A stretch of 64,000 nt of DNA, taken from an uncultured Planktomarina sp. (GTDB taxonomy: Bacteria > Pseudomonadota > Alphaproteobacteria > Rhodobacterales > Rhodobacteraceae). The notes under the pieces were generated by a model that worked only from the letters and a program-made list of their open reading frames with translations, ran no database searches and was not told the origin of the DNA. Positions 17,207 to 26,707 of this stretch are shown one piece after another; position 1 is the stretch's first letter, and each line of letters opens with the position of its first letter. The stretch lies in the NCBI GenBank assembly GCA_905181815.1, contig CAJIZA010000001.1, forward strand, positions 434,001-498,000, given 5' to 3'. The translations under genes and the position numbers were made by a program.

Positions 17207-18792
17207 ACGCGCAGCTGTGCCACAAGGTTCAATGTCGAGGGATCATTTCCCCCCCCGGCATTGCTGCCTTTGAGCACAGGTTCCAAAGCAGTAGCCAATT
17301 CCTTGCCCAACTCAACCCCCCATTGATCGAAAGAATTGATCCCAAGGATCACCCCTTCGACAAAGACCCGGTGTTCATAGAGTGCAATCAGCTGTCCAAG
17401 GCAAAAGGGCGTGAGTTTGGGATAGACCAATGTCGTGGACGGACGGTTGCCTTTAAACACCCGATGCCGGGCTTGACGCTCCAATTCCGCGCCTTCAAAC
17501 CCTTTGGCTTGTGCAATCGTCAACGCCGCGGGCAGGTCCCGCCCCAGCATCAATGCCTGTGATTGCGCCAAACAATTGGCCTGAAGCAATTGGTGTTGAT
17601 GAGATAATTTTGGCTCATGGCCTTCGGTGGCCACCATGAATTCGCACGGAATGATGTGCTGGCCTTGGTGGATCAATTGATAAAAGGCGTGCTGCCCATT
17701 TGTGCCCGGCTCGCCCCAAACAATTGGCCCGGAGGGATCCGTGAGGTCTCGGCCGTCAATCCCCACACCCTTGCCATTGGACTCCATTTCAAGCTGCTGT
17801 AAATACGCAGGAAAGCGAGACAGGCGCTGCTCATAGGGCAACACAGCGCGGGTGGCATATCCAGCTACCTGGGCATGCCACACCCCCACCAAGGCCAGCA
17901 TGATGGGCAGATTGTCTTGCACAGCTGCAGTTTGAAAATGCTCATCCATCGCCTCTGCACCGCTTAAAAACGCCCGGAAATGCTCTGCCCCAATGGCAAT
18001 GGCCAGGCTCAGGCCAATTGGGCCCCAAACCGAATAACGTCCACCGACCCAATCTTCAAAACCAAAGACACGATCTTCGGCAATCCCAAAGGCAAAGGTT
18101 CTATCCTCCGCGGTGCTCAGGGCCACAAATTGATCCGCCGGCCGCTCCACCGCCTCAGCCATCCAGCGCAGGGCTGTCTGGGCGTTGGTGAGGGTTTCAA
18201 TCGTGGTAAAAGTTTTAGACGCCACAATCACCAAAGTGGTGCGAGGATCCAAACTCTCCAAAACATCAGTCACATGAGCGCCATCCACATTGCTGACAAA
18301 ATGGCACCGAGGGCCTCCCGCGTAGGGTTTGAGCGCCAAACAGGCCATGGCGGGGCCCAAATCAGAGCCGCCAATGCCGATATTCACCACATCCGTATAG
18401 GCACCACCCTGCCCTTTCACCTCTCCAGATCGTACGGCCTCGGCAAATTCCAACATGCGCGCGCGCGTGGTCAGAACCTGCTCCATCACATCGCAGCCCT
18501 CCACAATAAGCGGACCAGATGTGCGGCGCAAAGCGGTGTGCAAGACCGCGCGATCTTCCGTGATATTAATCTTTTCACCTGAAAACATCGCCGCGCGTTT
18601 ATTAGGCAAATCGACCCTTTCGAGAAGCGCCAAAAGCATATCTCGAGTTACATGATCAATATTTGTTTTGGAGTAGTCAAAAAACAAACCATCGGCCTGC
18701 ACCGAAAATTCGGCGGCTCTGTGGTCATCAAATAAGCTGATAATCTGACGGCCGCTCACGGCTGTATATGTGTCTTTTAATTTTGCGAACAT
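17203..18792 (-). CDS. pgi: glucose-6-phosphate isomerase
   Basis: 529 residues, full length. Contains the phosphosugar-binding signatures GIGGSDLGP near 140-148 and [12 protein letters not shown] near 257-268, and the second PGI signature [29 protein letters not shown] near 347, catalysing G6P/F6P exchange. Last gene of zwf-pgl-pgi, 9 bp after pgl. It overlaps the convergent Gfo/Idh gene by 4 bp. It links fructose-derived carbon to the Entner-Doudoroff entry. Confidence 0.96.
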   Translation of the reverse strand: MFAKLKDTYTAVSGRQIISLFDDHRAAEFSVQADGLFFDYSKTNIDHVTRDMLLALLERVDLPNKRAAMFSGEKINITEDRAVLHTALRRTSGPLIVEGCDVMEQVLTTRARMLEFAEAVRSGEVKGQGGAYTDVVNIGIGGSDLGPAMACLALKPYAGGPRCHFVSNVDGAHVTDVLESLDPRTTLVIVASKTFTTIETLTNAQTALRWMAEAVERPADQFVALSTAEDRTFAFGIAEDRVFGFEDWVGGRYSVWGPIGLSLAIAIGAEHFRAFLSGAEAMDEHFQTAAVQDNLPIMLALVGVWHAQVAGYATRAVLPYEQRLSRFPAYLQQLEMESNGKGVGIDGRDLTDPSGPIVWGEPGTNGQHAFYQLIHQGQHIIPCEFMVATEGHEPKLSHQHQLLQANCLAQSQALMLGRDLPAALTIAQAKGFEGAELERQARHRVFKGNRPSTTLVYPKLTPFCLGQLIALYEHRVFVEGVILGINSFDQWGVELGKELATALEPVLKGSNAGGGNDPSTLNLVAQLRV

Positions 18793-18801
18793 CGTTTCGT
18801 C

Positions 18802-19479
18802 CTAAACCGGGCTCCAATGCACGGTTGCATTGGGTAAAAATTGTGCAATCGGTGCATCAGCAGGTGATAGGGTTTGCGCCTGCGCAAGAGCTGCTTTTTT
18901 CTCATCTCCTAGGATCAAAACATGGGTCTGACGCGCCATTTCAAGCGCCCGGGCGCTCAAGGTCACGCGCGGCTCGAGGTCAGATCCCACTGGCACCATA
19001 GGCATGACCGCATCGGCCAGCTCATTCTGCGCGAAATACAACTCTCGCGCTCCGGGGAAGAGCGAAGCTGTATGCATATCCGCACCCATTCCCAGAACCA
19101 CCACATCCATCGGCAAATTCGGCGCCGCCTGCTTTGACAGCGCTCGCGCACCCGAGACGTGATCTAAGCCCTCCGCATAAAGTGGGATATATTGCGCGGC
19201 GCTTGCGGCATTGACCAATAGACGATTTTTTATCAATCCAGTATTCGATCTCGAACTGTCTGTTGGCACCCAACGTTCATCTGTCAACATTACTGTCACA
19301 TTGGCCCAATCTAACTCCGCTTGACTGAGCAGATCAAACAGCGGCCCCGGCGTGCTGCCACCGGGAACAGCAAAACAGGCCCGCCCGCGCAACTCAAGCG
19401 CAGCAGACAGCTGTGATGCAATTTGAGCCGAGAGGCTTTGCATCATCTCGGATGCGGTTTCATAAGATATCAGCTGCAT
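18802..19479 (-). CDS. pgl: 6-phosphogluconolactonase
   Basis: 225 residues from the ATG at 19479 (MQLISYETASEMMQSL), which shares one base with the zwf stop and has GAGG upstream. Motifs: PGGSTPGPLFDLL near 41-53, TDERWVP near 66-72, GMGADMHTASLFPG near 131-144. Hydrolyses 6-phosphogluconolactone from Zwf to 6-phosphogluconate, feeding Edd. Confidence 0.94.
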   Translation of the reverse strand: MQLISYETASEMMQSLSAQIASQLSAALELRGRACFAVPGGSTPGPLFDLLSQAELDWANVTVMLTDERWVPTDSSRSNTGLIKNRLLVNAASAAQYIPLYAEGLDHVSGARALSKQAAPNLPMDVVVLGMGADMHTASLFPGARELYFAQNELADAVMPMVPVGSDLEPRVTLSARALEMARQTHVLILGDEKKAALAQAQTLSPADAPIAQFLPNATVHWSPV

Positions 19480-20930
19480 CACTTCACCTCGCGCCAACGT
19501 CGACCGTCCCGGTGAATGAGCGCCATGGCATCTTCAGGTCCAGCCGAGCCGACGTCATAAAGCTTGGGCACATCATTGCGCGCCTCCCAGGCTTCAATGA
19601 TTGGATCGGTCCATTTCCAGGCTGCCTCCACCTCATCGCCGCGCATAAACAGCGTTTGGTCACCCCGTATTACATCCATGATCAACCGTTCATAAGCATC
19701 CGGAGTGTCTTCTGAATGATCGCCAAGGGCATCCGCAAAAGTCATATCTAGTGGCACGTGGACCAAGCGCATGCCTCCGGGACCTGGCTCTTTTATGGTG
19801 ACATCCAGCGTCATTCCTTCATTGGGTTGTAGCTGAATGGCCAGCACGTTTTGCTTTTCATCTGCAGATTTCTCAAAAATCGAATGTGGCAACTTTTTAA
19901 ATACAATCGCGATTTCAGAGGTGCGCGCCTTGAGCTTCTTTCCAGTCCGAAGATAAAACGGAACTCCGGCCCAACGCCAATTCTCGATATGCGCCTTAAT
20001 CGCAACATAGCTTTCCGTAAAGCTGCGCGGGTTTTCCGCATCCGTGCGGTAGTTGGCCGTTGTGGCGCTGGCCTCATATTGGCCGCGCACAACATGATGT
20101 GCGGCCACAGGCGCCAAACTTCTGATAACTTTTAGTTTTTCATCGCGCACCGCATCGGGATCAAAATGTGACGGCGGCTCCATCGCAATTAAGCATAACA
20201 GCTGCATCAAATGGTTTTGCACCATATCGCGCATAGCGCCCGATTTGTCATAATAGGCCCCGCGCCCACCAACACCTACGGTCTCAGCCACAGTGATCTG
20301 GATGTGGTCGATATACTGCGCGTTCCACAAAGGCTCAAACAAGAGATTGCCAAAGCGCACTGCCATAAGGTTTTGTACAGTTTCCTTGCCCAAATAATGG
20401 TCAATCCGGTAGATTTGGCTTTCATCAAATTGCTGTGACAAAACTTTATTGAGAGCTTTGGCAGTTTGCAAATCGCGGCCAAAAGGCTTTTCCACAACAA
20501 TGCGCGCGTCCCTAGTGGCGATCTTCCATGAGTTCAAGCGCGCCGCTATATCGCCAAAGAGACTTGGGGTAACAGAGAAATAATAAGCATTCACCAAATC
20601 TTTTCGGATCAATTTTGCCAATTCGCCCCAACCACCGTCACCGCAAATATCGACCACTACATAATGCAGCTGCGCAATGAAGGCGTCGAGATGCATTAGG
20701 CTCTCAGCGGAAGGCGCACCAAATTCATTGATGGCACCACGGATCATGTTTTGATACCCTTCCTGGCCGATATCAGCGCGTGCAGCCCCTATGATGCGCG
20801 CATCGGCGGGCATTTGGCCGGCACAAAACCTGCGAAACAGCCCTGGTAGTATTTTTCTACGGGCCAAATCACCAGTGCCACCGAAGATGACAAGATCGAA
20901 CGGATCAACGGGAATTACTCGGGAGACCAT
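19479..20930 (-). CDS. zwf: glucose-6-phosphate 1-dehydrogenase
   Basis: 483 residues from the ATG at 20930, which has AGAGGA 7 nt upstream and gives the usual length; the frame is open 41 codons further but without family similarity. NAD(P) site GGTGDLA at 17-23; active-site motif RIDHYLGKE at 175-183 with the catalytic histidine. First step of the Entner-Doudoroff/pentose-phosphate route, first gene of zwf-pgl-pgi. Confidence 0.95.
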   Translation of the reverse strand: MVSRVIPVDPFDLVIFGGTGDLARRKILPGLFRRFCAGQMPADARIIGAARADIGQEGYQNMIRGAINEFGAPSAESLMHLDAFIAQLHYVVVDICGDGGWGELAKLIRKDLVNAYYFSVTPSLFGDIAARLNSWKIATRDARIVVEKPFGRDLQTAKALNKVLSQQFDESQIYRIDHYLGKETVQNLMAVRFGNLLFEPLWNAQYIDHIQITVAETVGVGGRGAYYDKSGAMRDMVQNHLMQLLCLIAMEPPSHFDPDAVRDEKLKVIRSLAPVAAHHVVRGQYEASATTANYRTDAENPRSFTESYVAIKAHIENWRWAGVPFYLRTGKKLKARTSEIAIVFKKLPHSIFEKSADEKQNVLAIQLQPNEGMTLDVTIKEPGPGGMRLVHVPLDMTFADALGDHSEDTPDAYERLIMDVIRGDQTLFMRGDEVEAAWKWTDPIIEAWEARNDVPKLYDVGSAGPEDAMALIHRDGRRWREVK

Positions 20931-21108
20931 GGACGGATCCTCTGAAATGTTTGCGCTAACGGTGCTGTACAACGGCTCGCTGCCCCTGTCCACCTTATAG
21001 GGCACGATCAATTCTCTGTCAGCATGTTTCAATAATGCTTTTTTATGCGCCACGCCGTATTATGTAAGTAACAAGCGATGCTGCTTAAAATTTCAGGGAG
21101 CGACACCT

Positions 21109-22041
21109 ATGGCCCATCTCGATAAATTCTCCGACCCCAATATGACCGCAAAAGGTGAGGCGCGCGCGCGGGTGGGCCTAACCCATCCTGAGACGCTGTG
21201 GTTCAACACCGGCACTCTTTGTAATATTGAATGCGTAAATTGCTATATTGCCAGCAGCCCCACCAATGATGCGTTGCTGTATATCACCGCCGATGAAGTG
21301 AGAGACTATCTGCAACAATTGGTCAACCGAAACTGGCCCGTGCGCGAGATTGCTTTCACCGGTGGTGAACCTTTCATGAACCCAGAAATGATTGATATCG
21401 CAGAATATAGCCTCGCTGCCGGCTACGAGATCCTTATATTAACTAATGCCATGCTGCCGATGATGCGCAAACGGGTCAAACAGGGGCTTGTGGAACTCAA
21501 TGCCACCTACCCCGGCAAGCTTACTCTGCGAATTTCGCTCGACCACTTTGATCGCTCCAACCATGACACTGAGCGCGGCAAGGGTGCGTTTAACAAAACG
21601 CTGCAGGGCATGAACTGGCTGCGCGATGTCGGCATCCGCATGCATGTCGCTGGCCGCACCATCTGGGGCGACACTGAGGCGACCAGCCGCGCCGGTTACA
21701 GCGCGCTTTTTGCAAAGAACGGATATGATATTGACGCCCATAATCCCGGCGCCACCGTGCTGTTTCCTGAGCTGGATGAACGTGTCGAAGTGCCAGAAAT
21801 AACCACAGCCTGCTGGGGAATTTTGGACAAAGATCCAAAAAGTTTAATGTGCGCCTCTTCGCGCATGGTGGTCAAACGAAAGGGCGCCGCGAGTCCAGCG
21901 GTTTTGGCCTGCACGCTTTTGGCCTATGAGGCGGAATTCGAATTGGGCACCACTTTGCAAGAGGCGGAACAAGACGTCGCGCTCAACCACCCGCATTGTG
22001 CTAAATTCTGTGTGCTCGGTGGTGCCAGCTGCTCGGCCTAG
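21109..22041 (+). CDS. radical SAM protein of unknown substrate
   Basis: 310 residues. The radical SAM cluster motif CNIECVNC (C38, C42, C45) and the SAM-binding GGEP (85-88) are intact. The C-terminal third is cysteine-rich (ACWGIL, LMCASS, LACTLL, then CAKFCVLGGASC at the very end), which suggests an auxiliary Fe-S cluster as in SPASM/twitch proteins. No peptide precursor or other substrate is visible nearby. The gene overlaps the convergent HNH gene by 4 bp. Conserved-looking but functionally unassigned; substrate unknown. Confidence 0.87.
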   Translation: MAHLDKFSDPNMTAKGEARARVGLTHPETLWFNTGTLCNIECVNCYIASSPTNDALLYITADEVRDYLQQLVNRNWPVREIAFTGGEPFMNPEMIDIAEYSLAAGYEILILTNAMLPMMRKRVKQGLVELNATYPGKLTLRISLDHFDRSNHDTERGKGAFNKTLQGMNWLRDVGIRMHVAGRTIWGDTEATSRAGYSALFAKNGYDIDAHNPGATVLFPELDERVEVPEITTACWGILDKDPKSLMCASSRMVVKRKGAASPAVLACTLLAYEAEFELGTTLQEAEQDVALNHPHCAKFCVLGGASCSA

Positions 22042-22622
22042 GCCTCAAGCTCTGCATCCCAATACAGAAAATCAACCCAGCTTTCATGCAGATGGCCCGG
22101 TGGGAATTTTCGCCCAAGATTGCGTAATTCTTCGGCCTGTGGTTTGCGGATCGGCTTGCGCAAATGCAGGCCCGACTGTCTCAGACTGCGGGACCCTTTT
22201 TTCAAGTTACATTTAGAGCAAGCCGCTACCACATTCTCCCAACTGGTGCGCCCCCCGCGCGTGCGTGGCACCACATGATCAAAGGTTAAATCCCCGCGCG
22301 CGCCGCAATATTGGCAAGAAAACTCATCGCGCAGAAATAGATTGAAGCGCGTAAAGGCCACAGTGCGTTGCGGTTTGACATAATCGCGCAGCACAACCAC
22401 CGAAGGAATACGAATTTCTGTTGTGGGCGAACGCACAATATCATCGTATTCGGCAACAATTTGCACCCGGTCAAGCCAGGCCGCCTTCACCGCATCTTGC
22501 CAACTCCACAGAGACAGCGGGTAATAGGACAAAGGGCGATAATCTGCGTTTAGAACCAAGGCCGGCCGCTGCGCCGACACAGCCGCTTCTTTCACAAATT
22601 GCGTTCTAAAGTCTCCAGTCAT
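22038..22622 (-). CDS. HNH endonuclease-domain protein
   Basis: 194 residues. The N-terminal half (LNADYRPLSYYPLSLWSWQDAV) is typical of the stand-alone bacterial HNH proteins. The HNH core is CQYCGARGDLTFDHVVPRTR at about 103-122 followed by NVVAACSKCN, with two CxxC pairs holding zinc and the conserved D-H, N and H/N residues. Probable metal-dependent nuclease, widespread in alphaproteobacteria, with no phage genes around. Confidence 0.88.
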   Translation of the reverse strand: MTGDFRTQFVKEAAVSAQRPALVLNADYRPLSYYPLSLWSWQDAVKAAWLDRVQIVAEYDDIVRSPTTEIRIPSVVVLRDYVKPQRTVAFTRFNLFLRDEFSCQYCGARGDLTFDHVVPRTRGGRTSWENVVAACSKCNLKKGSRSLRQSGLHLRKPIRKPQAEELRNLGRKFPPGHLHESWVDFLYWDAELEA

Positions 22623-22699
22623 AGATGGCGCCCTGTTCGATACATGGGTGCACTATATCTGGGGAAATCAAACAGGCAACCCCTGTATCTGGTGTGCGC

Positions 22700-23377
22700 C
22701 TATCGCTCCATACCCAGTTGTTTTCGCATAAAAGCCAAAGCCACCTGCAGCCCATCTGGAGCGATTCCATGGCCCGTTCCTTTCATGACATGGGCATAAA
22801 CCTCTTTGAAAGCTGCGGCCTCCAAAGACTCGGCCGCATGAGGCAATGCGTCAATGGGCACAACCTCATCTTCATCGCCATGCACCAGAAGGATTGGCAT
22901 TTTGGATTGCACTTCATCTTGCAATGCCTCCGCCTGAAGCAACCGGCCCGAAAAAGCCACGATCCCAGCCACCGGATCTTCGCGCCGTGGCGCCACATGC
23001 AGCGCCATCATAGTGCCTTGCGAAAACCCAAAAATGACCACTTGTTCAGGTAGGAGATCATAGTCTACCATCACCCCATCCAAATAGGCATTTAAGTCGT
23101 CTGACGCCGCTCGCAGACCATTGGCGGCATCTTCTTCTGAAGATCCATCAATCCAAGGGATGGGAAACCATTGCAGACCCATGGGCGCTATAACGGTCAT
23201 CTCTGGTGCATCGGGCGCGAGAAATAATGCGCCCGGCATATGTTCCGCTAACACCTCCGTCAGCCCCATCAGATCGGCACCATTGGCCCCGTAGCCATGT
23301 AAAAAGATGACCGCTGAGGTGACAGCGCCGTCTTGATCCTGTGGCAACTGGCTCATTGATTTCAAAACCCGTGTCAT
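22700..23377 (-). CDS. carboxylesterase/phospholipase-type alpha/beta hydrolase
   Basis: 225 residues from the ATG at 23377, overlapping the upstream glycosylase stop by 4 bp. The family pattern is clear: FLHGYGANGADL (oxyanion strand) near 24-35, nucleophile elbow GFSQGTMMAL with Ser near 117, the acid in HGDEDEVVP, and His in KGTGHGI near the C-terminus. Cytoplasmic esterase of the YpfH/carboxylesterase 2 group; natural substrate unknown. Last gene of the cbiD-cobK-glycosylase-esterase string. Confidence 0.87.
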   Translation of the reverse strand: MTRVLKSMSQLPQDQDGAVTSAVIFLHGYGANGADLMGLTEVLAEHMPGALFLAPDAPEMTVIAPMGLQWFPIPWIDGSSEEDAANGLRAASDDLNAYLDGVMVDYDLLPEQVVIFGFSQGTMMALHVAPRREDPVAGIVAFSGRLLQAEALQDEVQSKMPILLVHGDEDEVVPIDALPHAAESLEAAAFKEVYAHVMKGTGHGIAPDGLQVALAFMRKQLGMER

Positions 23378-23997
23378 CCGATCCCCTCTCGCGATTTGTA
23401 ATCTCTGTAATAGGCCCATAACAGACGCGCCGCAACGGCTCTGAACGGCGCCCAATTTTCAGCCAAGGCGCACATTTCTTCCTCGCTTGGGCGTTTCGGC
23501 AGATGAAACACCTGCCTTGCCGCCTCTTGCAGGGCCAAATCCCCATGTGGAAAGACATCCGCCCGGCCCAGGGCTTGCAACGCATAAACCTGGGCTGTCC
23601 ACCGCCCAATGCCTGTAATGGCGGTCAGGCGGGCCACCACTTCCGCATCGGGCAAAGCCGCCAAGCCCTCAAAATCAAGCCCGCTCAGGGCCAAGGCCTT
23701 TGCATAGCGGATTTTGGGGCGAGACAGGCCCAAGCGCGCCAAATGCGCCGCACTGGCCTGCACCATTGCAGTCTCACAGCATAGGCCGGCCACCTGAATA
23801 CGCTCCCAAATCGCAGCCGCTGAGGCCACCGAGACCTGTTGACTGATGATGGCCTGCAGCAAGCTGGCAAAACCGGGTGGTTTGCGCCTCAGAGGAATGG
23901 GGCTGCATTTTTCATGAATGGCATAGAATTCAGAAATGTTGAGCTGGGCCACTGCGCGATCAATATCAACCGCACTGGAGATTGTTATCATGTCCAT
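23374..23997 (-). CDS. DNA-3-methyladenine glycosylase II family protein (AlkA-like)
   Basis: 207 residues from the ATG at 23997, overlapping the cobK end. The helix-hairpin-helix ITGIGRWTAQVY lies near 137-148 and the catalytic aspartate in PHGDLALQEA near 162-171. It excises alkylated purines from DNA. It lacks the N-terminal domain of E. coli AlkA, as do many short alphaproteobacterial members. Placement in a cobalamin string is probably incidental. Confidence 0.88.
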   Translation of the reverse strand: MDMITISSAVDIDRAVAQLNISEFYAIHEKCSPIPLRRKPPGFASLLQAIISQQVSVASAAAIWERIQVAGLCCETAMVQASAAHLARLGLSRPKIRYAKALALSGLDFEGLAALPDAEVVARLTAITGIGRWTAQVYALQALGRADVFPHGDLALQEAARQVFHLPKRPSEEEMCALAENWAPFRAVAARLLWAYYRDYKSREGIG

Positions 23998-24719
23998 TGC
24001 GCCAACCAAGTCTCCGCCAGTGATCGTTCGGATAGGCATGGCCCAGCCGTGCAAGGAGGGCGTGCAATCATCAATACTTTGAGCCCCACAGCCCGCGCCG
24101 CATCCAATTTAGTGCGGCTGGCAGCACCGCCAGCATTTTTGACCACAAGCACATCGACATTAAGACGGCGAAACAACGCCTCCTCATCTGCCATGGAAAA
24201 TGGCGGACGCCCGATCAGATAGTCGCCGTTGGGCCAAGGAAACGCACCCTCAGGTGGATCAATTTGCCGGCAGATCAACTGCGCATGCCCGAGATTGGCA
24301 AACTTTGGTAGACTTTGCCGCCCCGTGGCCAGAAACACCACCGCACCCGGAGCGATATGCGCAGCAGCCTCTGTCTCATCGCGCAAAGAGATCCAATGAT
24401 CGCCCGGTCCAGGCTGCCACGCCGGCCGCTCAAAACGCGCATAGGGCAGACCAATTTCGCAGGCGATCTCATAGCTGCGCAGGGTGATTTGATGGGCGAA
24501 CGGATGTGTGGCATCCAAAACAGTGCGAATCTCATGGCGTTTCAAAAAAGCACGAAAGCCATCACCGCCGCCAAAACCACCATGATACGTGGGCACAGCC
24601 AACTGTTTTGGCTGGCGCGTCGCCCCGGCTAAGCTCGCGCAGGCGGCAATATTGTGATCTGCGCAGAATTGGGCCAATTGCCGGGCATCGCCCGTACCTG
24701 CGAGGATCAAGACCGTCAT
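23988..24719 (-). CDS. cobK: precorrin-6A reductase
   Basis: 243 residues from the ATG at 24719 (MTVLILAGTGDARQLAQFCA), overlapping cbiD by 4 bp. CobK/CbiJ features: the N-terminal GTGDAR nucleotide site, VLDATHPFAHQIT near 79-91, PEGAFPWPNGDYLIGRPPF and LVVKNAGG in the C-terminal half. NADPH-dependent reduction of the corrin macrocycle in cobalamin synthesis. Confidence 0.92.
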   Translation of the reverse strand: MTVLILAGTGDARQLAQFCADHNIAACASLAGATRQPKQLAVPTYHGGFGGGDGFRAFLKRHEIRTVLDATHPFAHQITLRSYEIACEIGLPYARFERPAWQPGPGDHWISLRDETEAAAHIAPGAVVFLATGRQSLPKFANLGHAQLICRQIDPPEGAFPWPNGDYLIGRPPFSMADEEALFRRLNVDVLVVKNAGGAASRTKLDAARAVGLKVLMIARPPCTAGPCLSERSLAETWLAQWT

Positions 24720-25759
24720 GACTGCGCCAATATCTGACCTGTGCGATCGATAACCACGCAATCCACTGTTATATCGGCGCTTTGCAGAATGGATTGGCAA
24801 TTGGCTAAGGCAGATTGTGACACCCATTGGGCCATATCCGGACCAGCCAGCGCATAGGCCTCAAGCGCGGTATTAGCCTTGGCCAGACCCGGTTGATTAA
24901 AAACCTGCGCCAGACCGCTGAAATCCACCTGGGATCGGGCGGAATGCAAATCGCGTGCGCCCTGCGCCAATTTGGTCATCTTGCCGATGCCGCCGCCGAT
25001 GGTCAGCCGCGCAACCGGGTTGCGCCGCAAATATTTCATCAACCCACCGGCAAAATCTCCCATATCCAGCATCGAGGTATCGGGCAAGCCATGCAGCGCC
25101 TGCACCGCGCGCTCAGAGGTTGCACCTGTACAGCCAGCCACATGCGGCGCCTCACAAGCCCGCGCGACATCAATGCCGCGGTGAATGGAAGCGATCCAGG
25201 CGGCACAGGAAAATGGGCGCACGATCCCCGTCGTCCCCAACACCGACAGACCATTTAAAATACCCAGTCTCGGGTTCCAGGTTTTCAAGGCCAAAGCCTT
25301 ACCACCCGGGATGCGAATTGTAATGTCGATATCGGGCGCTTGATCGTAACGGACAGCCAAATCCTCCACCTCAGCCTGCATCATTTGTCGCGGCACTGGA
25401 TTGATCGCGGGCTCTCCAACAGCGATCGGCAATCCTGCCTTTGTTATCGTGCCGACGCCGTCGCCCGCATGAAAGCACACACCGCCAGAGGAGCGCGCCA
25501 CCCGCGCAATTATTAATGCGCCATGGGTGACGTCCGGATCATCGCCGGCATCCTTAGTAATGCCGATTTCCACCCAATTTGCCGTCACTTCCCGATGCGC
25601 GATTTTGAAGACCGGATTCTCGCCTTTTGGCAGGGTGATTTGCACCTCTTCCAATTGCTCGCCACCCCATAGGGCGCATAGCCCCGCGCGCACGGCTGCG
25701 GTGGCACAAGCGCCGGTCGTCCAACCGCGACGCAAAGGGGGGGATTCACGGGTCTCCAT
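24716..25759 (-). CDS. cbiD: cobalt-precorrin-5B C1-methyltransferase
   Basis: 347 residues from the ATG at 25759; the frame extends 7 codons to a TTG, but the ATG gives the usual start shortly before the CbiD signature RRGWTTGACATAAVRAG. GTTGIVRPFS and GFAGGL-like DFAGGLMKYLRRN segments fit CbiD. SAM-dependent methylation and acetaldehyde release at C1. CbiD beside CobK is a mix of 'anaerobic' and 'aerobic' pathway names often met in Rhodobacterales. Divergent from cobA. Confidence 0.92.
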   Translation of the reverse strand: METRESPPLRRGWTTGACATAAVRAGLCALWGGEQLEEVQITLPKGENPVFKIAHREVTANWVEIGITKDAGDDPDVTHGALIIARVARSSGGVCFHAGDGVGTITKAGLPIAVGEPAINPVPRQMMQAEVEDLAVRYDQAPDIDITIRIPGGKALALKTWNPRLGILNGLSVLGTTGIVRPFSCAAWIASIHRGIDVARACEAPHVAGCTGATSERAVQALHGLPDTSMLDMGDFAGGLMKYLRRNPVARLTIGGGIGKMTKLAQGARDLHSARSQVDFSGLAQVFNQPGLAKANTALEAYALAGPDMAQWVSQSALANCQSILQSADITVDCVVIDRTGQILAQS

Positions 25760-25855
25760 CGCGCCACTATAGCAGGGCAATTCATGCCGCCAATCACAAA
25801 GCGCGTGTCGCTTGTACTCTATTCTCTCCGATGAATTTTCGCCATAAAGGGACCT

Positions 25856-26707
25856 ATGAGCGATTCACTTCCCCTTCCACTAACGGCATGGCCCGAACTG
25901 CGACCCGGCTGGGTATGGCTGTGCGGTGCGGGACCTGGCGATCCAGGCCTTCTTACTCTGCATGGGCTCAACGCTTTGCGCCAAGCCGATGTCGTTGTCT
26001 ATGATGCTTTGGTTAGTGAAGATATTTTATCCTGGGCGGGCAATGCCGACTTGATCTATGCGGGCAAGCGGGGCGGCAAGCCTTCGGCAAAACAGCGCGA
26101 TATCTCGTTGCATTTGGTGGAGCTGGCCCGCGCGGGCAAACGCGTGCTGCGGCTCAAGGGGGGTGATCCTTTCGTCTTTGGCCGGGGCGGCGAGGAAGCA
26201 CAAACGCTGGTGCAGCATGGGGTGCCCATCCGCATAATTCCCGGAATTTCGGCGGGAATCGGTGGACTGGCCTATGCGGGAATTCCCGTAACCCACCGAG
26301 ACGTCAACCAATCGGTCACATTTGTGACCGGCCATGATCAAACCGGTGACACACCCGGATCACTCGACTGGAACGCTATCGCGCAAGGTAGCCAAGTCAT
26401 CGTGATCTACATGGGCATGAAACATATCGCCCAGATTACACAACGGTTGATGGAGGCTGGCCGCAGCGCGTCTGAACCTTTGGCCTTTGTCACCTCTGCC
26501 ACCTTAAAGCAACAAAATGTAGTCGAAAGCACCGTCGGCACAGCCGTGGATGACGCCAAGGCTGCTGGCGTTGAGCCACCCGCGATTATCTGTATCGGAC
26601 GCTCCGTGCTTATGCGGCAGGTCTTGGATTGGCAATCTTTCGAGGCCGGCGCCGCACCGCGCAATCTGGATCCTTTGGATCGTGGGCGCCCTGCGGAAAG
26701 CGCATGA
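25856..26707 (+). CDS. cobA: uroporphyrinogen-III C-methyltransferase
   Basis: 283 residues, SUMT family without the CysG N-terminal siroheme domains. Motifs: GAGPGDPGLLTLHGLNAL near 25-42, YAGKRGGKPSAKQ near 67-79, RLKGGDPFVFGRGGEE near 99-114, GIPVTHRD near 143-150. Two SAM-dependent methylations give precorrin-2 for cobalamin (and siroheme). AGGGACC precedes the ATG. The 96-bp divergent gap to cbiD is too short for a full cobalamin riboswitch. Confidence 0.95.
   Translation: MSDSLPLPLTAWPELRPGWVWLCGAGPGDPGLLTLHGLNALRQADVVVYDALVSEDILSWAGNADLIYAGKRGGKPSAKQRDISLHLVELARAGKRVLRLKGGDPFVFGRGGEEAQTLVQHGVPIRIIPGISAGIGGLAYAGIPVTHRDVNQSVTFVTGHDQTGDTPGSLDWNAIAQGSQVIVIYMGMKHIAQITQRLMEAGRSASEPLAFVTSATLKQQNVVESTVGTAVDDAKAAGVEPPAIICIGRSVLMRQVLDWQSFEAGAAPRNLDPLDRGRPAESA

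Noticed and set aside
24716-25856. Cobalamin riboswitch in front of cobA or cbiD
   Set aside because: The divergent gap is only 96 bp and no conserved riboswitch core is visible in it.
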